Assembly (NCBI GenBank): GCA_018830645.1
Contig: JAHJSA010000004.1
Location: 1-57,780 of the forward strand
Direction: 5' to 3'
Origin: Actinomycetota bacterium
Lineage (GTDB): Bacteria; Actinomycetota; Thermoleophilia; RBG-16-64-13
DNA: 57,780 nt
The notes under the pieces are model-generated. The model was not told the origin of the DNA. It made no database searches and saw nothing but the letters and a program-made list of their open reading frames with translations. The position numbers were made by a program, and so were the translations under genes. Below are positions 18,325 to 27,619 of the stretch, piece by piece. Within the stretch, counting starts at the first letter, position 1. Each line of letters begins with the position of its first letter.

Positions 18325-18879
18325 CTATCGGGTGCTTTCGCGACGTCTGTTGCGGACGCTGGAAAAAACGGCAAGAGCCTCCGTGACTAGGTCCTGCGCC
18401 CTAATAACTGCGACCGGTTCCGGAGAGAACTCCTGACTTTCGACAATCCGACGCCCTTCGTCCCTGAGCCAGTCCCACTCGCTGACGAAGAAGGCGGCAC
18501 CGCTTGCTTCAGCCGCGGCTTCGATTTCGGACTCCTGTACACCTCGTTGCGACTGGACAGCTAGATACGGCTCCTGTTCAATCAGGCCATCTACCCACCC
18601 GTCCATGGCCCCCACGGGCATAGGCAGGCGGCGGCGGTTCGCCAAAGCTTCGAGGACAAGGCCAGCAGTGAACAGCTTGCGTCGTCTACGTTTGGGGGGC
18701 TCTTCACCCTCCTCCTCGTCCAGCGCGTATTCGATCGCCAGTGCAACGGCCGACGATGGCCAAGAAGACCAGATCCTCCCACTCTGCCCACATCTTGGGC
18801 ATGCGTTTCGTTCCAACTTGGCGACCTGAGATCTATGCTCTATTTGTCCACATCCAAGGCACTCGAACCAGCTCAGCAT
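18325..18879 (-). CDS. zinc-ribbon protein of unknown function
   Basis: 184 residues. ATG at 18879 is chosen over 18990 because AAGGAGAG lies just upstream. The N-terminus has two CxxC knuckles, FECLGCGQIEH and ACPRCGQSG, about 25 residues apart, as in a zinc ribbon. A basic KRRRRK stretch and a helical region follow. The C-terminal segment AAFFVSEWDWLRDEGRRIVE is amphipathic. It reads on the same strand as the endonuclease gene, about 200 nt downstream of it. It may be a nucleic-acid-binding accessory protein, but no family is assigned. Confidence 0.6.
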   Translation of the reverse strand: MLSWFECLGCGQIEHRSQVAKLERNACPRCGQSGRIWSSWPSSAVALAIEYALDEEEGEEPPKRRRRKLFTAGLVLEALANRRRLPMPVGAMDGWVDGLIEQEPYLAVQSQRGVQESEIEAAAEASGAAFFVSEWDWLRDEGRRIVESQEFSPEPVAVIRAQDLVTEALAVFSSVRNRRRESTR

Positions 18880-19081
18880 CAGCTCTCCTTCGCATGCGCC
18901 GCTCGGAAACGCATGCCTCGGGCGTCGTTCCCGTTTCCTGGCCGCAACCGGTACGCGAACCCGGTTGACTTCCACCCACTCTACGCACACATGGTGACGG
19001 GCGCCACTCGTAGCTCGCCGTAGCGGTGAGCCTCTCCTCTCGGCCAGCGAATGATCCGCGGGCTCCCGTCAGATGAACTAC

Positions 19082-20035
19082 CTACCTCAAGAACGGCTCC
19101 CTGTCCACTATTGCGGCCTCGACCTTGGTCTTGAGCCACTCCCTTAGATCACCTTCTGCGTTGAGGAGCGAGACGATTTCCTCAAGGGTGGCCAGCACGA
19201 CGACAGCCCCTCTTGAAAGTGCGTCACGACACAGCGCCTGGGCGGGAGCGGTGAAGTCCGTATACGAAACGAAGATGCCCCGTGCCTGCCCGCCTCGACT
19301 GAACACCCGCACGAGATGCGGGGAGATCTCTGCAACGCCTATAGGGGCGTTCCACCACTTCATCTCGACCAAGTAGATGTGTCCTTCGAGCTGCACCAGT
19401 CCATCGATCTGTTCGATGATTCCCTCTGAGCAGTTGCCCGTGACCGTGAAGGCTTTGCGGACCCGCATTCCATAGCATTCGAACAGCTGGTTGAGCGTAC
19501 CCTCCAGCAGTTTGCCGCGCTTGTGCGCATCCTTTTCCCCAAACAAGGCGTAAAAGGATGCCTTTGCCCGCGCCCGATTCTGCTTCTCCTCCTCCTGAAC
19601 CCTGGCCACCGCCGCCTGCTCTTCTAGCCGCCTGTGCCGCTCCTCGTCCTTCTCCACCCGCATGCGGGTGAAGCTGTCCTTGACGTTGACGATGTCTCTG
19701 ACCTGCGCAACCAAACCCCGAGCTGCAGCCCGATCGCTCTCCCAGCACACACTGAAGTCTTCAAACTCCGTCACCCGCTTGACTACTTCGCGTCGGACGC
19801 GCAGAGCCGCGTCGCCCTGCTCGTTTAGCTTTGCCAGGAGCTCACGTGTCACCGAGTACTTGCTGAAAGCTTCTCTGTCTGCGCCTAATAGATCCTCGTA
19901 CGGCTTCAATGCTCTCCTGGAGACCCCTGCCCCCCGGAAGAACAGCAGCAGGTCGCTCTTCGACTTGCATAGTTTCGGAATGGTATCGACGAGCAGCTGG
20001 AACAAATCAGGCGGGTAATGGAAGGAATCATCCAC
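19082..20035 (-). CDS. Mrr-type restriction endonuclease
   Basis: 317 residues from GTG at 20035, chosen for GGGAGGGG 6 nt upstream; the frame opens at 20206. The N-terminal domain starts VDDSFHYPPDLFQLLVDTIP, followed by a charged coiled coil at ~140-190. The C-terminal Mrr-like nuclease has the catalytic pattern QIDGLVQ... YLVEMKWW (Asp, then ExK) and a VSYTDFTAPA strand. Such proteins usually cleave modified or foreign DNA. The gene is divergent from the recombinase. The fusion of this N-terminal domain with an Mrr domain recurs in bacteria, but its specificity is unknown. Confidence 0.82.
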   Translation of the reverse strand: MDDSFHYPPDLFQLLVDTIPKLCKSKSDLLLFFRGAGVSRRALKPYEDLLGADREAFSKYSVTRELLAKLNEQGDAALRVRREVVKRVTEFEDFSVCWESDRAAARGLVAQVRDIVNVKDSFTRMRVEKDEERHRRLEEQAAVARVQEEEKQNRARAKASFYALFGEKDAHKRGKLLEGTLNQLFECYGMRVRKAFTVTGNCSEGIIEQIDGLVQLEGHIYLVEMKWWNAPIGVAEISPHLVRVFSRGGQARGIFVSYTDFTAPAQALCRDALSRGAVVVLATLEEIVSLLNAEGDLREWLKTKVEAAIVDREPFLR

Positions 20036-20229
20036 TATACGCCCCTCCCAGATCCATCGATGACCAAGCTTGAGTGATCCCTCTCCAACGGCGCCATACC
20101 CGTCTCTTCCCCTGCCAGCCGCTTCGGTTTCACCCGCGACGCGGGCAGATCGGACCGCATCCAACTTGCTGTGCCCCGCGGCGAGAGCCAACATGGTGGT
20201 GCCCAAAGACTAGAACCTTGGAGGCTTGC

Positions 20230-21174
20230 ATGCAACACGCCACTGCCCTTGCCTTCCCGGAAGAGAACCTGGTCGGCTGGGAACGCTCCATGATGGCCTT
20301 CCTGGTCGAAAAGGAACGTCGCTCCGGTTCCCGCCGCACCGTGGAAGGCTACTCCCGCATGCTCCAAGACTTCTTCGGACGTCTGGAGAAGACCCCCGAT
20401 GAAGTGACCGCGCAGGAGGTCTTCGTCTGGGCGCACGGCAAGGGTCTCTCGGGGCGGGACCCCTCCCCCGTCACCATCGGGGCCCGCATGGCCTGCGTCT
20501 CCTCCTTCTTCCGCTTCCTGCAACGGATGGAGATCGTGGACCGGAATCCGTGTGATCGGCTGGAGCGACCGCGGGTCTCACCCTCTCCCCCACGTGGCCT
20601 CTCGGCGGAGGAGGTCCGCAAGCTCCTCGCCATCATCCCGGACACTCCGGTCGGTCTGCGCAACCGAGCCATCATCCTGACCCTGGTGCTCACCGGCCGC
20701 AGACGGGCCGAGGTGTTTCGTATGACCCGGAAGGATCTCGCCTTCGAGAACGGGCGCTGGACCTACACCTATAGAGGCAAGGGCGGGAAGACGGGTCGGC
20801 GGGAGCTGCCGCAGCCCGCCGTGGAGGCGCTCCGAGCGGCGCTGCGCGCCCGGGACCAGGACCTTGAGGTGATGGGTCCCTCCGAGTCTCTGTGGGGCAT
20901 TACCAGCGCCACCTTCTACGGGCAGCTGCAAGGGTACTTCCGGGAGGCCGGGCTCCCGCCGGCCGGGGTCCATGTCTTTCGGCACGCGGCGGCGAAGTTG
21001 CGTCGTGACGCGGGAGAGTCGGTGGAGGAGGTGAGCCTGTTTCTGGACCACTCCTCGTTGGCGGTAACCACTACCTACCTGCGACGGCTGGAGGGGCAAG
21101 AGGACAAGGGATGGGGTGCGGTGGCTGAGGCGATCGGTGTTGGACTCGAGGGGGCGCTGGGACTCGTCACTTGA
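20230..21174 (+). CDS. tyrosine recombinase (XerC/D-like integrase)
   Basis: 314 residues with ATG at 20230 and GGAGG 6 nt upstream. The N-terminal SAM-like DNA-binding domain spans ~15-110. The catalytic domain shows Arg158 (TGRRRAE), Lys187 (GKGGKTGR), His248/Arg251 (HVFRH), His274 (LDHSS) and nucleophile Tyr283 (TTTYLRR). All are present, so it should be active. It is the only plus-strand gene of the island and ends 219 nt from tRNA-Lys, the usual placement for an integrase next to its attachment tRNA. A housekeeping Xer role is less likely given this location. Confidence 0.87.
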   Translation: MQHATALAFPEENLVGWERSMMAFLVEKERRSGSRRTVEGYSRMLQDFFGRLEKTPDEVTAQEVFVWAHGKGLSGRDPSPVTIGARMACVSSFFRFLQRMEIVDRNPCDRLERPRVSPSPPRGLSAEEVRKLLAIIPDTPVGLRNRAIILTLVLTGRRRAEVFRMTRKDLAFENGRWTYTYRGKGGKTGRRELPQPAVEALRAALRARDQDLEVMGPSESLWGITSATFYGQLQGYFREAGLPPAGVHVFRHAAAKLRRDAGESVEEVSLFLDHSSLAVTTTYLRRLEGQEDKGWGAVAEAIGVGLEGALGLVT

Positions 21175-21360
21175 CCGGTTCGGCCGAGTAGTACACCGCC
21201 ATTTGGTCATGGGACTGCTGAACGTGGAGCGGCGGGGCCGAGGCGATCGGGCCCCTGCAGTAGGGACTACACAGGGACCGCACACCCCCTGCGTGAGCTG
21301 CTCGTGCGCATCCGGGCCGAAACCGCCCCCTACGGCGCCTGCGCGAACTCCCTCAGACAA

Positions 21361-21387
21361 GCAAAAACCCCCGCCGAAGCAGGGGTT
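21361..21387 (-). terminator. rho-independent terminator after tRNA-Lys
   Basis: Read on the minus strand, AACCCCTGC pairs with GCGGGGGTT around a UUCG-type tetraloop and is followed by a T run. It lies 7 nt past the tRNA 3' end. Confidence 0.85.
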
Positions 21388-21393
21388 CTTGTA

Positions 21394-21469
21394 TGGTGAG
21401 CCGTGTTGGACTCGAACCAACGACCATCGGATTAAAAGTCCGGTGCTCTACCAACTGAGCTAACGGCCC
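21394..21469 (-). tRNA. tRNA-Lys(UUU)
   Basis: A full cloverleaf reads on the reverse strand. The acceptor GGGCCGT pairs with ACGGCTC with one G-U. The D arm has AGTTGGTA. The anticodon stem CCGGA/TCCGA encloses CTTTTAA, giving anticodon TTT. The T arm is GTTGG TTCGAGT CCAAC, and a 3' CCA is encoded. It borders the accessory region and is the likely integration target. Confidence 0.96.
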
Positions 21470-21637
21470 ACCGCAGGGGGCATTCTAGCCCAATCCCCCA
21501 TCCTCTGCAACGCAGACCCGCCCGAATTCGGGCAGGCCGCACGGAGACCCACCCAGCTCTCCGCGAGCCAGTTTGGGCGTGGCGCTCGGCTGGTATCACC
21601 AGTGGTGCGGCAAGGGCTCGCTGCAACGGAGGATTCG

Positions 21638-22165
21638 GTGAACTTCTATTGGCGCCAGACGATCGTGGGTCTTCTGCGGTACGCCGCGGAACAGATACCC
21701 GAGATAACCGACCGCAGCCTCGCGGCGGCTCGCGAACTCGATCGCACTCTCACCAGCCCCTGGCTCGAAGAGGCCTTCGCCCTGTTCCAGGATGCCGCGT
21801 TGCACTCTCGGAACCCCGTGTACGTCACTGGCGCCTTCTACTCCATGCGGGCCCTGGAAGAAGTGACCCGCTGGGAGGAGAAGGCCGGCGGACCGGTGCA
21901 CCTGGTGATCGACGAGGGTGGCGACGAATACTCCCTCCCGGGGAGCCCTGCTATCCTTCCCGCGGGAGCGTACGAAGGAGCTTCCGACGAGATGGCTCGT
22001 GGCTCCGAGACGAACCAGCTGCAACAGAGCCACAGAGACCAGGAGATCGTCGAGGAGGCCGAGCAGGGGATCATGGAGCTGTTCGAGCGGATCCGTCAGG
22101 GCGCAACCCTCGAGGAAGCGCTGGCCCTGTTCCCTCTTGAGGGGGACGAATCGAGCCCTGACTGA
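21638..22165 (+). CDS. hypothetical protein, 175 residues
   Basis: GTG at 21638 is preferred because GGAGG stands 6 nt upstream. The N-terminal half is helical (NFYWRQTIVGLLRYAAEQIPE). The middle has a short beta segment, VHLVIDEGGDEYSLPG. The C-terminal half is a charged helix (VEEAEQGIMELFERIRQGAT) and ends acidic. No membrane span, signal or catalytic motif. It is 42 nt upstream of the histidine-rich protein on the same strand, so the two may be co-transcribed. Family not recognised. Confidence 0.65.
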   Translation: MNFYWRQTIVGLLRYAAEQIPEITDRSLAAARELDRTLTSPWLEEAFALFQDAALHSRNPVYVTGAFYSMRALEEVTRWEEKAGGPVHLVIDEGGDEYSLPGSPAILPAGAYEGASDEMARGSETNQLQQSHRDQEIVEEAEQGIMELFERIRQGATLEEALALFPLEGDESSPD

Positions 22166-22207
22166 AGCGCACCCTGCCCATGCACCAAGGGACACGAAAG
22201 GACACGC

Positions 22208-22516
22208 ATGTCGACCGAGCGCGACAAGATCGTCATCCTGATCCAACACTGGATCGAACACAACGAGGGGCATCGCACGAGCTACCTCGAGTGGCGCGAC
22301 AAGCTGCAAGACCAGGATCTGCCAGCCACGTTGGCGGCACTTGAGAAGGTAGCGGACCTCACCGCTCAAGCGAACGAGGCGCTCGCGCTCGCCGTCGCGG
22401 AGTTGGGCGCCACTGCCGGCCACTCGCACGACCACGGCCACTCGCACGACCACGGCCACTCGCACGATCACGACCACTCGCACGATCACGGCGGAGGCCA
22501 CGGGCACGACCACTGA
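22208..22516 (+). CDS. small protein with histidine-rich metal-binding tail
   Basis: 102 residues. The first ~68 are a helical, soluble domain (IVILIQHWIEHNEGHRTSYL...). The last 34 are built of HSHDHG repeats and end GGGHGHDH. Such tails bind Ni, Co or Zn in metallochaperones and storage proteins. A cobalamin (cobalt) uptake operon about 4 kb away and a CooC-type nickel ATPase in the window make Ni/Co handling a reasonable inference. Nothing in the N-terminal domain names the partner. Confidence 0.75.
   Translation: MSTERDKIVILIQHWIEHNEGHRTSYLEWRDKLQDQDLPATLAALEKVADLTAQANEALALAVAELGATAGHSHDHGHSHDHGHSHDHDHSHDHGGGHGHDH
22421..22512 (+). repeat. tandem 18-bp repeats encoding HSHDHG
   Basis: Four near-identical units of the form CACTCGCACGA(C/T)CACGGC run in frame at the 3' end of the histidine-rich gene. 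Wobble changes keep the protein motif, consistent with selection on the peptide. Confidence 0.8.
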
Positions 22517-22637
22517 GGCAGCGCGGCCTACGCCGCCTGCAAGACCAGGACGGGAGCGCCGTCCACGCCGCCTGACACATGTAGGGTGCGTGCAGCGCAG
22601 CTCGACTGACCGGAAGGCGCGCGCGGCGCCGACCCGA

Positions 22638-24179
22638 TCAGTGCCTGAAGTGCCTCCGGCCCGTCACCACCATCGCCATGCCCTTCGATTCGGCGTAGCG
22701 GGTGACGTCGTCGTCGCGCTTCGATCCGCCCGGGTGGATCACGCTCGCCGCACCCGCTTCAACGGCCACCTCCAGGGCGTCGGTGAAGGGGAAGAAGGCG
22801 TCTGAGGCCACCGCACAGCCGGCCAGCGGATGGCGGGCCTTGTCGACGGCGATACGGGCGGAGTCCACGCGGCTCATCTGACCCGCCCCCACCCCGACCG
22901 TCATCAGATCCTTCGCCAGGACGATGGCGTTCGACTTCACGTGCTTCGCGACCCGCCAGGCGAAGATCAGATCGCCCCATTCCCCCTCGTCAGGGTGGCG
23001 ACTGGTGACCACCTGCATGGTGTCGCGGCTCTCGCTGTCGGAGTCCTGCTCCTGGATCAACGCTCCGCCTTGGACGCGCTTCAAGTCGAACATGCCGCGC
23101 GGATTGCGGCGACGCTCCTCGTCTACCAGCAGACGGGTGTCGGGCTTCTGCGTCAAGATCTCGAGCGCTTCTTCGACGAACGCAGGCGCGAACAACACCT
23201 CGACGAAGTTCGCGCTGAGGGCACGAGCCAGCTGCTCGTCCACGGGACGGTTGACCACGATCACACTTCCGAACGCCGACGCGGGGTCACACGAGAGCGC
23301 CTTCTCGTACGCGAGCGCGATCGACTCGGCCAACGCCACCCCGCACGGGTTGTTGTGCTTGATGATCACGCAGCACGGCAGGGTGAACTCGTCGGCCAAC
23401 TTGCGACCGGAATCCAGATCGAGCAGGTTGTTGAACGACAGGTGCGTGCCGTGCAGCTGGCGGATGTTGGAAAGTAGATTCTTGCGACCATCGACATCCG
23501 AGTAGAAGGCTGCACGCTGATGGGGGTTCTCGCCGTACCGGAGATCCTGCACCTTCTTGAAGTCCCACATGACGTATGGGGGGAACTCGTCCGCCTGGGA
23601 GCTGAACCAGTTGGCGATCGCGAAATCGTAGTGCGCGGTATGGTGGAATGCCTCCATGGCCAGGTCGCGGCGGGTGGTCGCCGAGAGGGCCCCCTCACCG
23701 GCGCGCAGTTCCTCGAGTAGACCCTCATATCGGTGCGGGTCGACGACCACGGCCACACCCTCGAAGTTCTTAGCGGCGGCGCGGACCATGGTGGGTCCGC
23801 CGATGTCGATGTTCTCGATGATCTCATCGTCGCCGGCGCCCCGACGTTCGGCCACATCCTCGAAGGGATACAGATTCACCACCACGAGGTCGATGGGCTG
23901 GATGCCCAACTCCTGGATCGCCTTCATGTGCTCGTGGTTGCGGCGATCGGCCAGGATGCCGCCATGGATCGAGGGGTGGAGGGTCTTGACCCGTCCATCC
24001 ATGATCTCGGGGAATCCGGTGACTTCAGACACCTGCAGCACGGGGATCCCGGCTTCCTTGAGGAACCGGTAGGTCCCGCCGGTGGAGATCAACTCCACGC
24101 CGAGGTCCACCAGTCCACGTGCGAAAGACTCGAGATTCCACTTGTTCGAGACGGAAACCAGCGCCCGCCGTACCTTCAT
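22638..24179 (-). CDS. purH: bifunctional AICAR transformylase/IMP cyclohydrolase
   Basis: Catalyses the last two steps to IMP: formylation of AICAR with 10-formyl-THF, then ring closure. 513 residues from [13 protein letters not shown], preceded by GAGGGGGAG; the frame opens at 24272 but that leader is not PurH-like. The N-terminal MGS-like cyclohydrolase has [13 protein letters not shown] and [15 protein letters not shown]. The C-terminal transformylase carries [10 protein letters not shown] and ends [11 protein letters not shown]... [14 protein letters not shown]. It lies 13 nt downstream of purN. Typical length. Confidence 0.97.
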   Translation of the reverse strand: MKVRRALVSVSNKWNLESFARGLVDLGVELISTGGTYRFLKEAGIPVLQVSEVTGFPEIMDGRVKTLHPSIHGGILADRRNHEHMKAIQELGIQPIDLVVVNLYPFEDVAERRGAGDDEIIENIDIGGPTMVRAAAKNFEGVAVVVDPHRYEGLLEELRAGEGALSATTRRDLAMEAFHHTAHYDFAIANWFSSQADEFPPYVMWDFKKVQDLRYGENPHQRAAFYSDVDGRKNLLSNIRQLHGTHLSFNNLLDLDSGRKLADEFTLPCCVIIKHNNPCGVALAESIALAYEKALSCDPASAFGSVIVVNRPVDEQLARALSANFVEVLFAPAFVEEALEILTQKPDTRLLVDEERRRNPRGMFDLKRVQGGALIQEQDSDSESRDTMQVVTSRHPDEGEWGDLIFAWRVAKHVKSNAIVLAKDLMTVGVGAGQMSRVDSARIAVDKARHPLAGCAVASDAFFPFTDALEVAVEAGAASVIHPGGSKRDDDVTRYAESKGMAMVVTGRRHFRH

Positions 24180-24192
24180 CGACTCCCCCTCC

Positions 24193-24831
24193 TCACCATA
24201 TGATCTCTGACGTCTCGTCGTCGTCAACACGCACCCGCCGGGACCCCTGCTCCGGCGCTGTGATCCTTCCACGTGCGAACAGCTCGATCACTCTCGGCAA
24301 CACTCGATGCTCGAGAGCGTGGATCCTCGTGCCCAGGCTCGCCGGAGTGTCGTCGTCGTGCACGCTCACGGTCTCCTGGCGGATCACCGGGCCGCTGTCC
24401 ACCCCCGGGTCCACGAAGTGCACCGTCACCCCGGTGACCTTCGCGCCATACTCCAGCGCATCTTCGATACCATGCTCGCCCGGGAACGAGGGCAGGAGTG
24501 CCGGGTGCAGGTTGATCACCTGGTGCGGGAACCGCTCGAGGAAGCCGGGCGTCACCAGTCGCATGTAGCCGGCGAGGACCACCAGTTCCGCTCCCGAGGC
24601 CTCCACCGCATCGGCCATGGCCTGGTCGCGTGTCTCGCGATCCACGTACGCTTCGAGCGGGTAGACGGCAGTGGGTATGTCGGCCCGCTCCGCCCGCTCC
24701 AGAGCCAGCGCTCCCGGCACGTCGCTCACGACCACGGCGACCTGGATGCCTGCCACCAGACCGTGGAGATGGTCGATGATCGCCTGCAGGTTCGAGCCGC
24801 TGCCCGAGGCTAGCACGGCGATCTTGAACAA
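24193..24831 (-). CDS. purN: phosphoribosylglycinamide formyltransferase
   Basis: Transfers formyl from 10-formyl-THF to GAR, step three of purine synthesis. 212 residues from a TTG start at 24831 with GAGGAGG upstream; the longer frame to 25293 has no PurN features. It begins LFKIAVLASGSGSNLQAII and includes INLHPALLPSFPGEHGIEDA, holding the catalytic Asn-His pair, and VTVHFVDPGVDSGPVI with the Asp. A possible -10 element TACTAT lies at 24886-24891. Likely co-transcribed with purH. Confidence 0.96.
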   Translation of the reverse strand: MFKIAVLASGSGSNLQAIIDHLHGLVAGIQVAVVVSDVPGALALERAERADIPTAVYPLEAYVDRETRDQAMADAVEASGAELVVLAGYMRLVTPGFLERFPHQVINLHPALLPSFPGEHGIEDALEYGAKVTGVTVHFVDPGVDSGPVIRQETVSVHDDDTPASLGTRIHALEHRVLPRVIELFARGRITAPEQGSRRVRVDDDETSEIIW

Positions 24832-25000
24832 ACGTGGCCTCCTCTGCTCTCTCGGCGCCCCATCCCATCCCTGGGGGGCGCGGCCATAGTAACAGAGAGG
24901 GGCGGACACCGGAACCGGCGCGCTCCGCCCGAGCATTCGTGCAAGGCTCCGCCCAGGGCCCACGGCGACCGCCGGGGCGCGGAGGCGCTTCGGCCGGCGC

Positions 25001-26116
25001 CTAGAACACTCCGCGCAACGAGACCCGCTGCTCGCCCTTGACGATGCTGCCGAGGTACATGCACTCCTCGCCCGCGCGCTGGATGAGCCGCGCGGCCCAC
25101 TCGGCGGACTCGAACGGCACCACGACCACATAGCCCACGCCCATGTTGAAGGTGCGGAACATCTCGGCTTCCTCGATCTCGCCCAAATGCTGGATCGCGC
25201 GGAACACCTTGGGGATCTTCCAGTTCTCGAAGTGCAGCGCGGCGGTGAGACCGTCGGGCACGACCCGGGAGAGGTTGCCCCCGATGCCGCCACCCGTGAT
25301 GTGGGCCATCCCTTTGATCGGGATGCCGTGTTCGAGCAGCGACCAGATGGCGCTCACGTAGATACGGGTGGGCTGCAGAAGGGTGTACGCGATGGTCTCG
25401 CCGAAGTGCGGGAACTTGTCGCCCATGTGGCACTGGTTGGCCTCGAGCACGCTCCGGACCAGTGAGAAGCCGTTCGAGTGCAGGCCGCTCGACACGATGC
25501 CGATGACGATGTCTCCGTCGGCGATCTTCGAACCGTCTATGAGGTTGTCCTTCTCCGCAATGCCCACGCAGAACCCGGCCAGATCGAACTGTTTTGGTCC
25601 GTAGAGACCCGGCATCTCCGCCGTCTCGCCACCCACAAGGGCGCACCCCGCCTGCCGACAGCCGAAGGCGATGCCCTCGACGATCGTGGCGATCTCATCG
25701 GGGTCGAGTTTGCCCGTCGCGATGTAGTCGAGGAAGAGGAGGGGGCTTGCACCTACCGTGAGCACGTCGTTCACCGACATGGCCACAAGGTCGATGCCCA
25801 CCGTGTTCAGCTTCCCCATCTCCTGGGCGATCAGGAGCTTCGTACCCACCCCGTCTGTGGCCGTGACGAGCACCGGATGCTTCATGTCGGGTGGCATCTC
25901 GTAGAGCCCGGAGAACCCACCCAACGTCCCAAGGACGCCGGGGATGCGAGTCGAATCGGCAAGACCGCGGATGCGGCGCACCGACTCCTCGCCCGCTTCG
26001 ATGTCAACGCCCGCGGAGGCGTAGGTGAGCCCTCCGGTCACTGCTGGCCCAGGCGCGCAGACGGCCTCGCTCTGGTCGCCCGTGGGCTTCTTCGTATCGC
26101 CGCTCTCCTTGGCCAC
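25001..26116 (-). CDS. purM: phosphoribosylformylglycinamidine cyclo-ligase (AIR synthetase)
   Basis: ATP-dependent ring closure of FGAM to AIR. 371 residues. A ~25-residue polar extension (MAKESGDTKKP...) precedes the conserved LTYASAGVDIEAGEE. The core shows VTATDGVGTK, VAMSVNDVLTVGA, GGETAEMPGLY, SSGLHSNGFSLVR and AHITGGGIGGNL. It reads away from the riboswitch, giving a divergent arrangement with btuF. 169 nt separate it from purN. Confidence 0.97.
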   Translation of the reverse strand: MAKESGDTKKPTGDQSEAVCAPGPAVTGGLTYASAGVDIEAGEESVRRIRGLADSTRIPGVLGTLGGFSGLYEMPPDMKHPVLVTATDGVGTKLLIAQEMGKLNTVGIDLVAMSVNDVLTVGASPLLFLDYIATGKLDPDEIATIVEGIAFGCRQAGCALVGGETAEMPGLYGPKQFDLAGFCVGIAEKDNLIDGSKIADGDIVIGIVSSGLHSNGFSLVRSVLEANQCHMGDKFPHFGETIAYTLLQPTRIYVSAIWSLLEHGIPIKGMAHITGGGIGGNLSRVVPDGLTAALHFENWKIPKVFRAIQHLGEIEEAEMFRTFNMGVGYVVVVPFESAEWAARLIQRAGEECMYLGSIVKGEQRVSLRGVF

Positions 26117-26287
26117 GTGCCCTCCTCATCGCAGCCGACCGCGAGGGGCGGCCAGCGTGGTCGTTCGCTGACATCCTAGCAGAACACCTCCCCGGCGCCC
26201 TCCGACCCGGCGCGCCCGCGGCGCCGGGGAGATCCAGGGTCGGAACACGCCGACACTCGGCCCTTTGCGCAGAGTGATGCACACCGG

Positions 26288-26296
26288 TGGTATAGT
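26288..26296 (+). promoter_or_regulatory. extended -10 promoter element for the riboswitch/btu transcript
   Basis: TGGTATAGT at 26288-26296 fits TGn plus a TATAAT-like hexamer. It sits just upstream of the cobalamin aptamer. No good -35 at standard spacing. Confidence 0.45.
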
Positions 26297-26309
26297 CGAC
26301 GATGACGGA

Positions 26310-26450
26310 AGATGGAACCTTTCAGGCACGGCCCGCGAGGGTCGAAGGGGAAGCCGGTGTGAATCCGGCGCGGTCCCGCCACTGTGACCGTTCAGGTCGC
26401 GCAAGGAGATACGGCGCGGTCGACACGGGAGTCAGGACACCTGTCTGAGA
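26310..26450 (+). ncRNA. cobalamin (AdoCbl) riboswitch
   Basis: The conserved core is present: GGGGAAGCCGGTGTGAATCC, then GCGGTCCCGCCACTGTGA (the B12-box region), and GAGTCAGGACACCTG near the 3' end. The remaining ~150 nt before btuF contain G-rich and complementary stretches that could form the expression platform. Cobalamin binding should lower expression of the downstream transporter. Confidence 0.95.
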
Positions 26451-26604
26451 GGGGGAGCAGCTCTCCGTGGAGAGGGCAGTCTCCGCCGCGTCCAACGCGC
26501 GGCGCCGAACGGTCCGGCCGATAGAACCAGCGGCCGGTGAGCGTGTCTCGCTCTCCACCATCTATCCGCAAGGATAATGTGTCGGAACCGGAGGGAGAAC
26601 CATC

Positions 26605-27591
26605 ATGAGAGCACCGTCGCGCCAACCCCGCTTCAGCCTGCTGCAAGAACCGCACGCACTCCTCGTACTGCTGGTAGTACTACTACTGACGATCGGGCTC
26701 GTTGGATGCGGTGATACCACCACGACCACCGTCGCGCCCACCACCTCCACGACCGAGGCTTCCGAAGCCACCGACGCCGGCACGTTCCCCGTGACCGTGA
26801 CCGACGACGCCGGCACCGAGGTCACCGTGACCGCCAGCCCGGAACGCATCGTCTCGACGTCGCCCGCCAACACCGAGATCCTGTTCGCTCTGGGCGCCGG
26901 CGATCGTGTCGTCGCCGTCACCTCGCTCGACGACTACCCACCGGAAGTGGCCGATATCGAAAAGATCGGCGACTTCCAGCCGAACACCGAGGCGATAATC
27001 GCCATGTCACCCGACCTCGTGGTGGGGTATTCGGGCAACGAAGAAGCCCTGCAACCGCTGGTTGACGCCGGGGTCCCGGTGCTCATGATGAACGCGGCTT
27101 CGGTGGAAGGCATCTACACTGATATCAGCACCATCGGTGCCGCGGTCGGTGCCGCGGCGGCAGCCGAAGCGCTGATCGCGGACCTCCGCGCCGAGATCGA
27201 AGGCATCGCCAACTCGGCCGGCGAAGCGGGCGAGAAGCCCACCGTGTTCTACGCACTCGACGACACCCTCTGGACCGTCGGCCCCGGCTCGTTCGTAGAC
27301 GAGCTCATCTCATTGGCCGGCGCCACCAACGTGGCCGCCGCGGGCCCCAACCCGTACTTCCAGTACACGCCTGAGGAACTGGTGGCCGCGGACCCCGACG
27401 CCGTGCTGCTCCCCATGACCGTCTTCAGCACCACAGAGGCCTTCTCGGCCGATCCACGGTTCGCCACGCTGCGCGCCGTGACCGAAGGCCGCGTGTACCT
27501 GATCGATGACGCCACTGTCACCCGGCCGGGGCCGCGGGTGGGCGAAGGTCTGCGCATCGTCGCCGCCGCCCTCCATCCAGACGTGTTCTAG
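26605..27591 (+). CDS. btuF: cobalamin-binding periplasmic lipoprotein
   Basis: Substrate-binding component of the B12 ABC importer. 328 residues with a signal peptide and lipobox LVGC, then a Thr-rich linker (TTTTTVAPTTSTT). The binding fold starts VTDDAGTEVTVTASPERIV, has TSPANTEILFALGAGDRVV, and ends with RPGPRVGEGLRIVAAAL. GGAGGGAG precedes the ATG. The riboswitch directly upstream fixes the substrate as a corrinoid rather than a siderophore, despite the shared family. Confidence 0.93.
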   Translation: MRAPSRQPRFSLLQEPHALLVLLVVLLLTIGLVGCGDTTTTTVAPTTSTTEASEATDAGTFPVTVTDDAGTEVTVTASPERIVSTSPANTEILFALGAGDRVVAVTSLDDYPPEVADIEKIGDFQPNTEAIIAMSPDLVVGYSGNEEALQPLVDAGVPVLMMNAASVEGIYTDISTIGAAVGAAAAAEALIADLRAEIEGIANSAGEAGEKPTVFYALDDTLWTVGPGSFVDELISLAGATNVAAAGPNPYFQYTPEELVAADPDAVLLPMTVFSTTEAFSADPRFATLRAVTEGRVYLIDDATVTRPGPRVGEGLRIVAAALHPDVF

Positions 27592-27619
27592 TCGGAGAGG
27601 GAACGTTGAAGGCCCAGCG

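Noticed and set aside
21394-21469. left attachment-site copy of the tRNA-Lys 3' end
   Set aside because: I looked for its T-arm/acceptor sequence elsewhere in 1-21000 and did not see it; the left junction may lie outside the window or be decayed.
22421-22512. CRISPR-like short tandem repeats
   Set aside because: No spacers; the repeats are contiguous and encode HSHDHG in frame.
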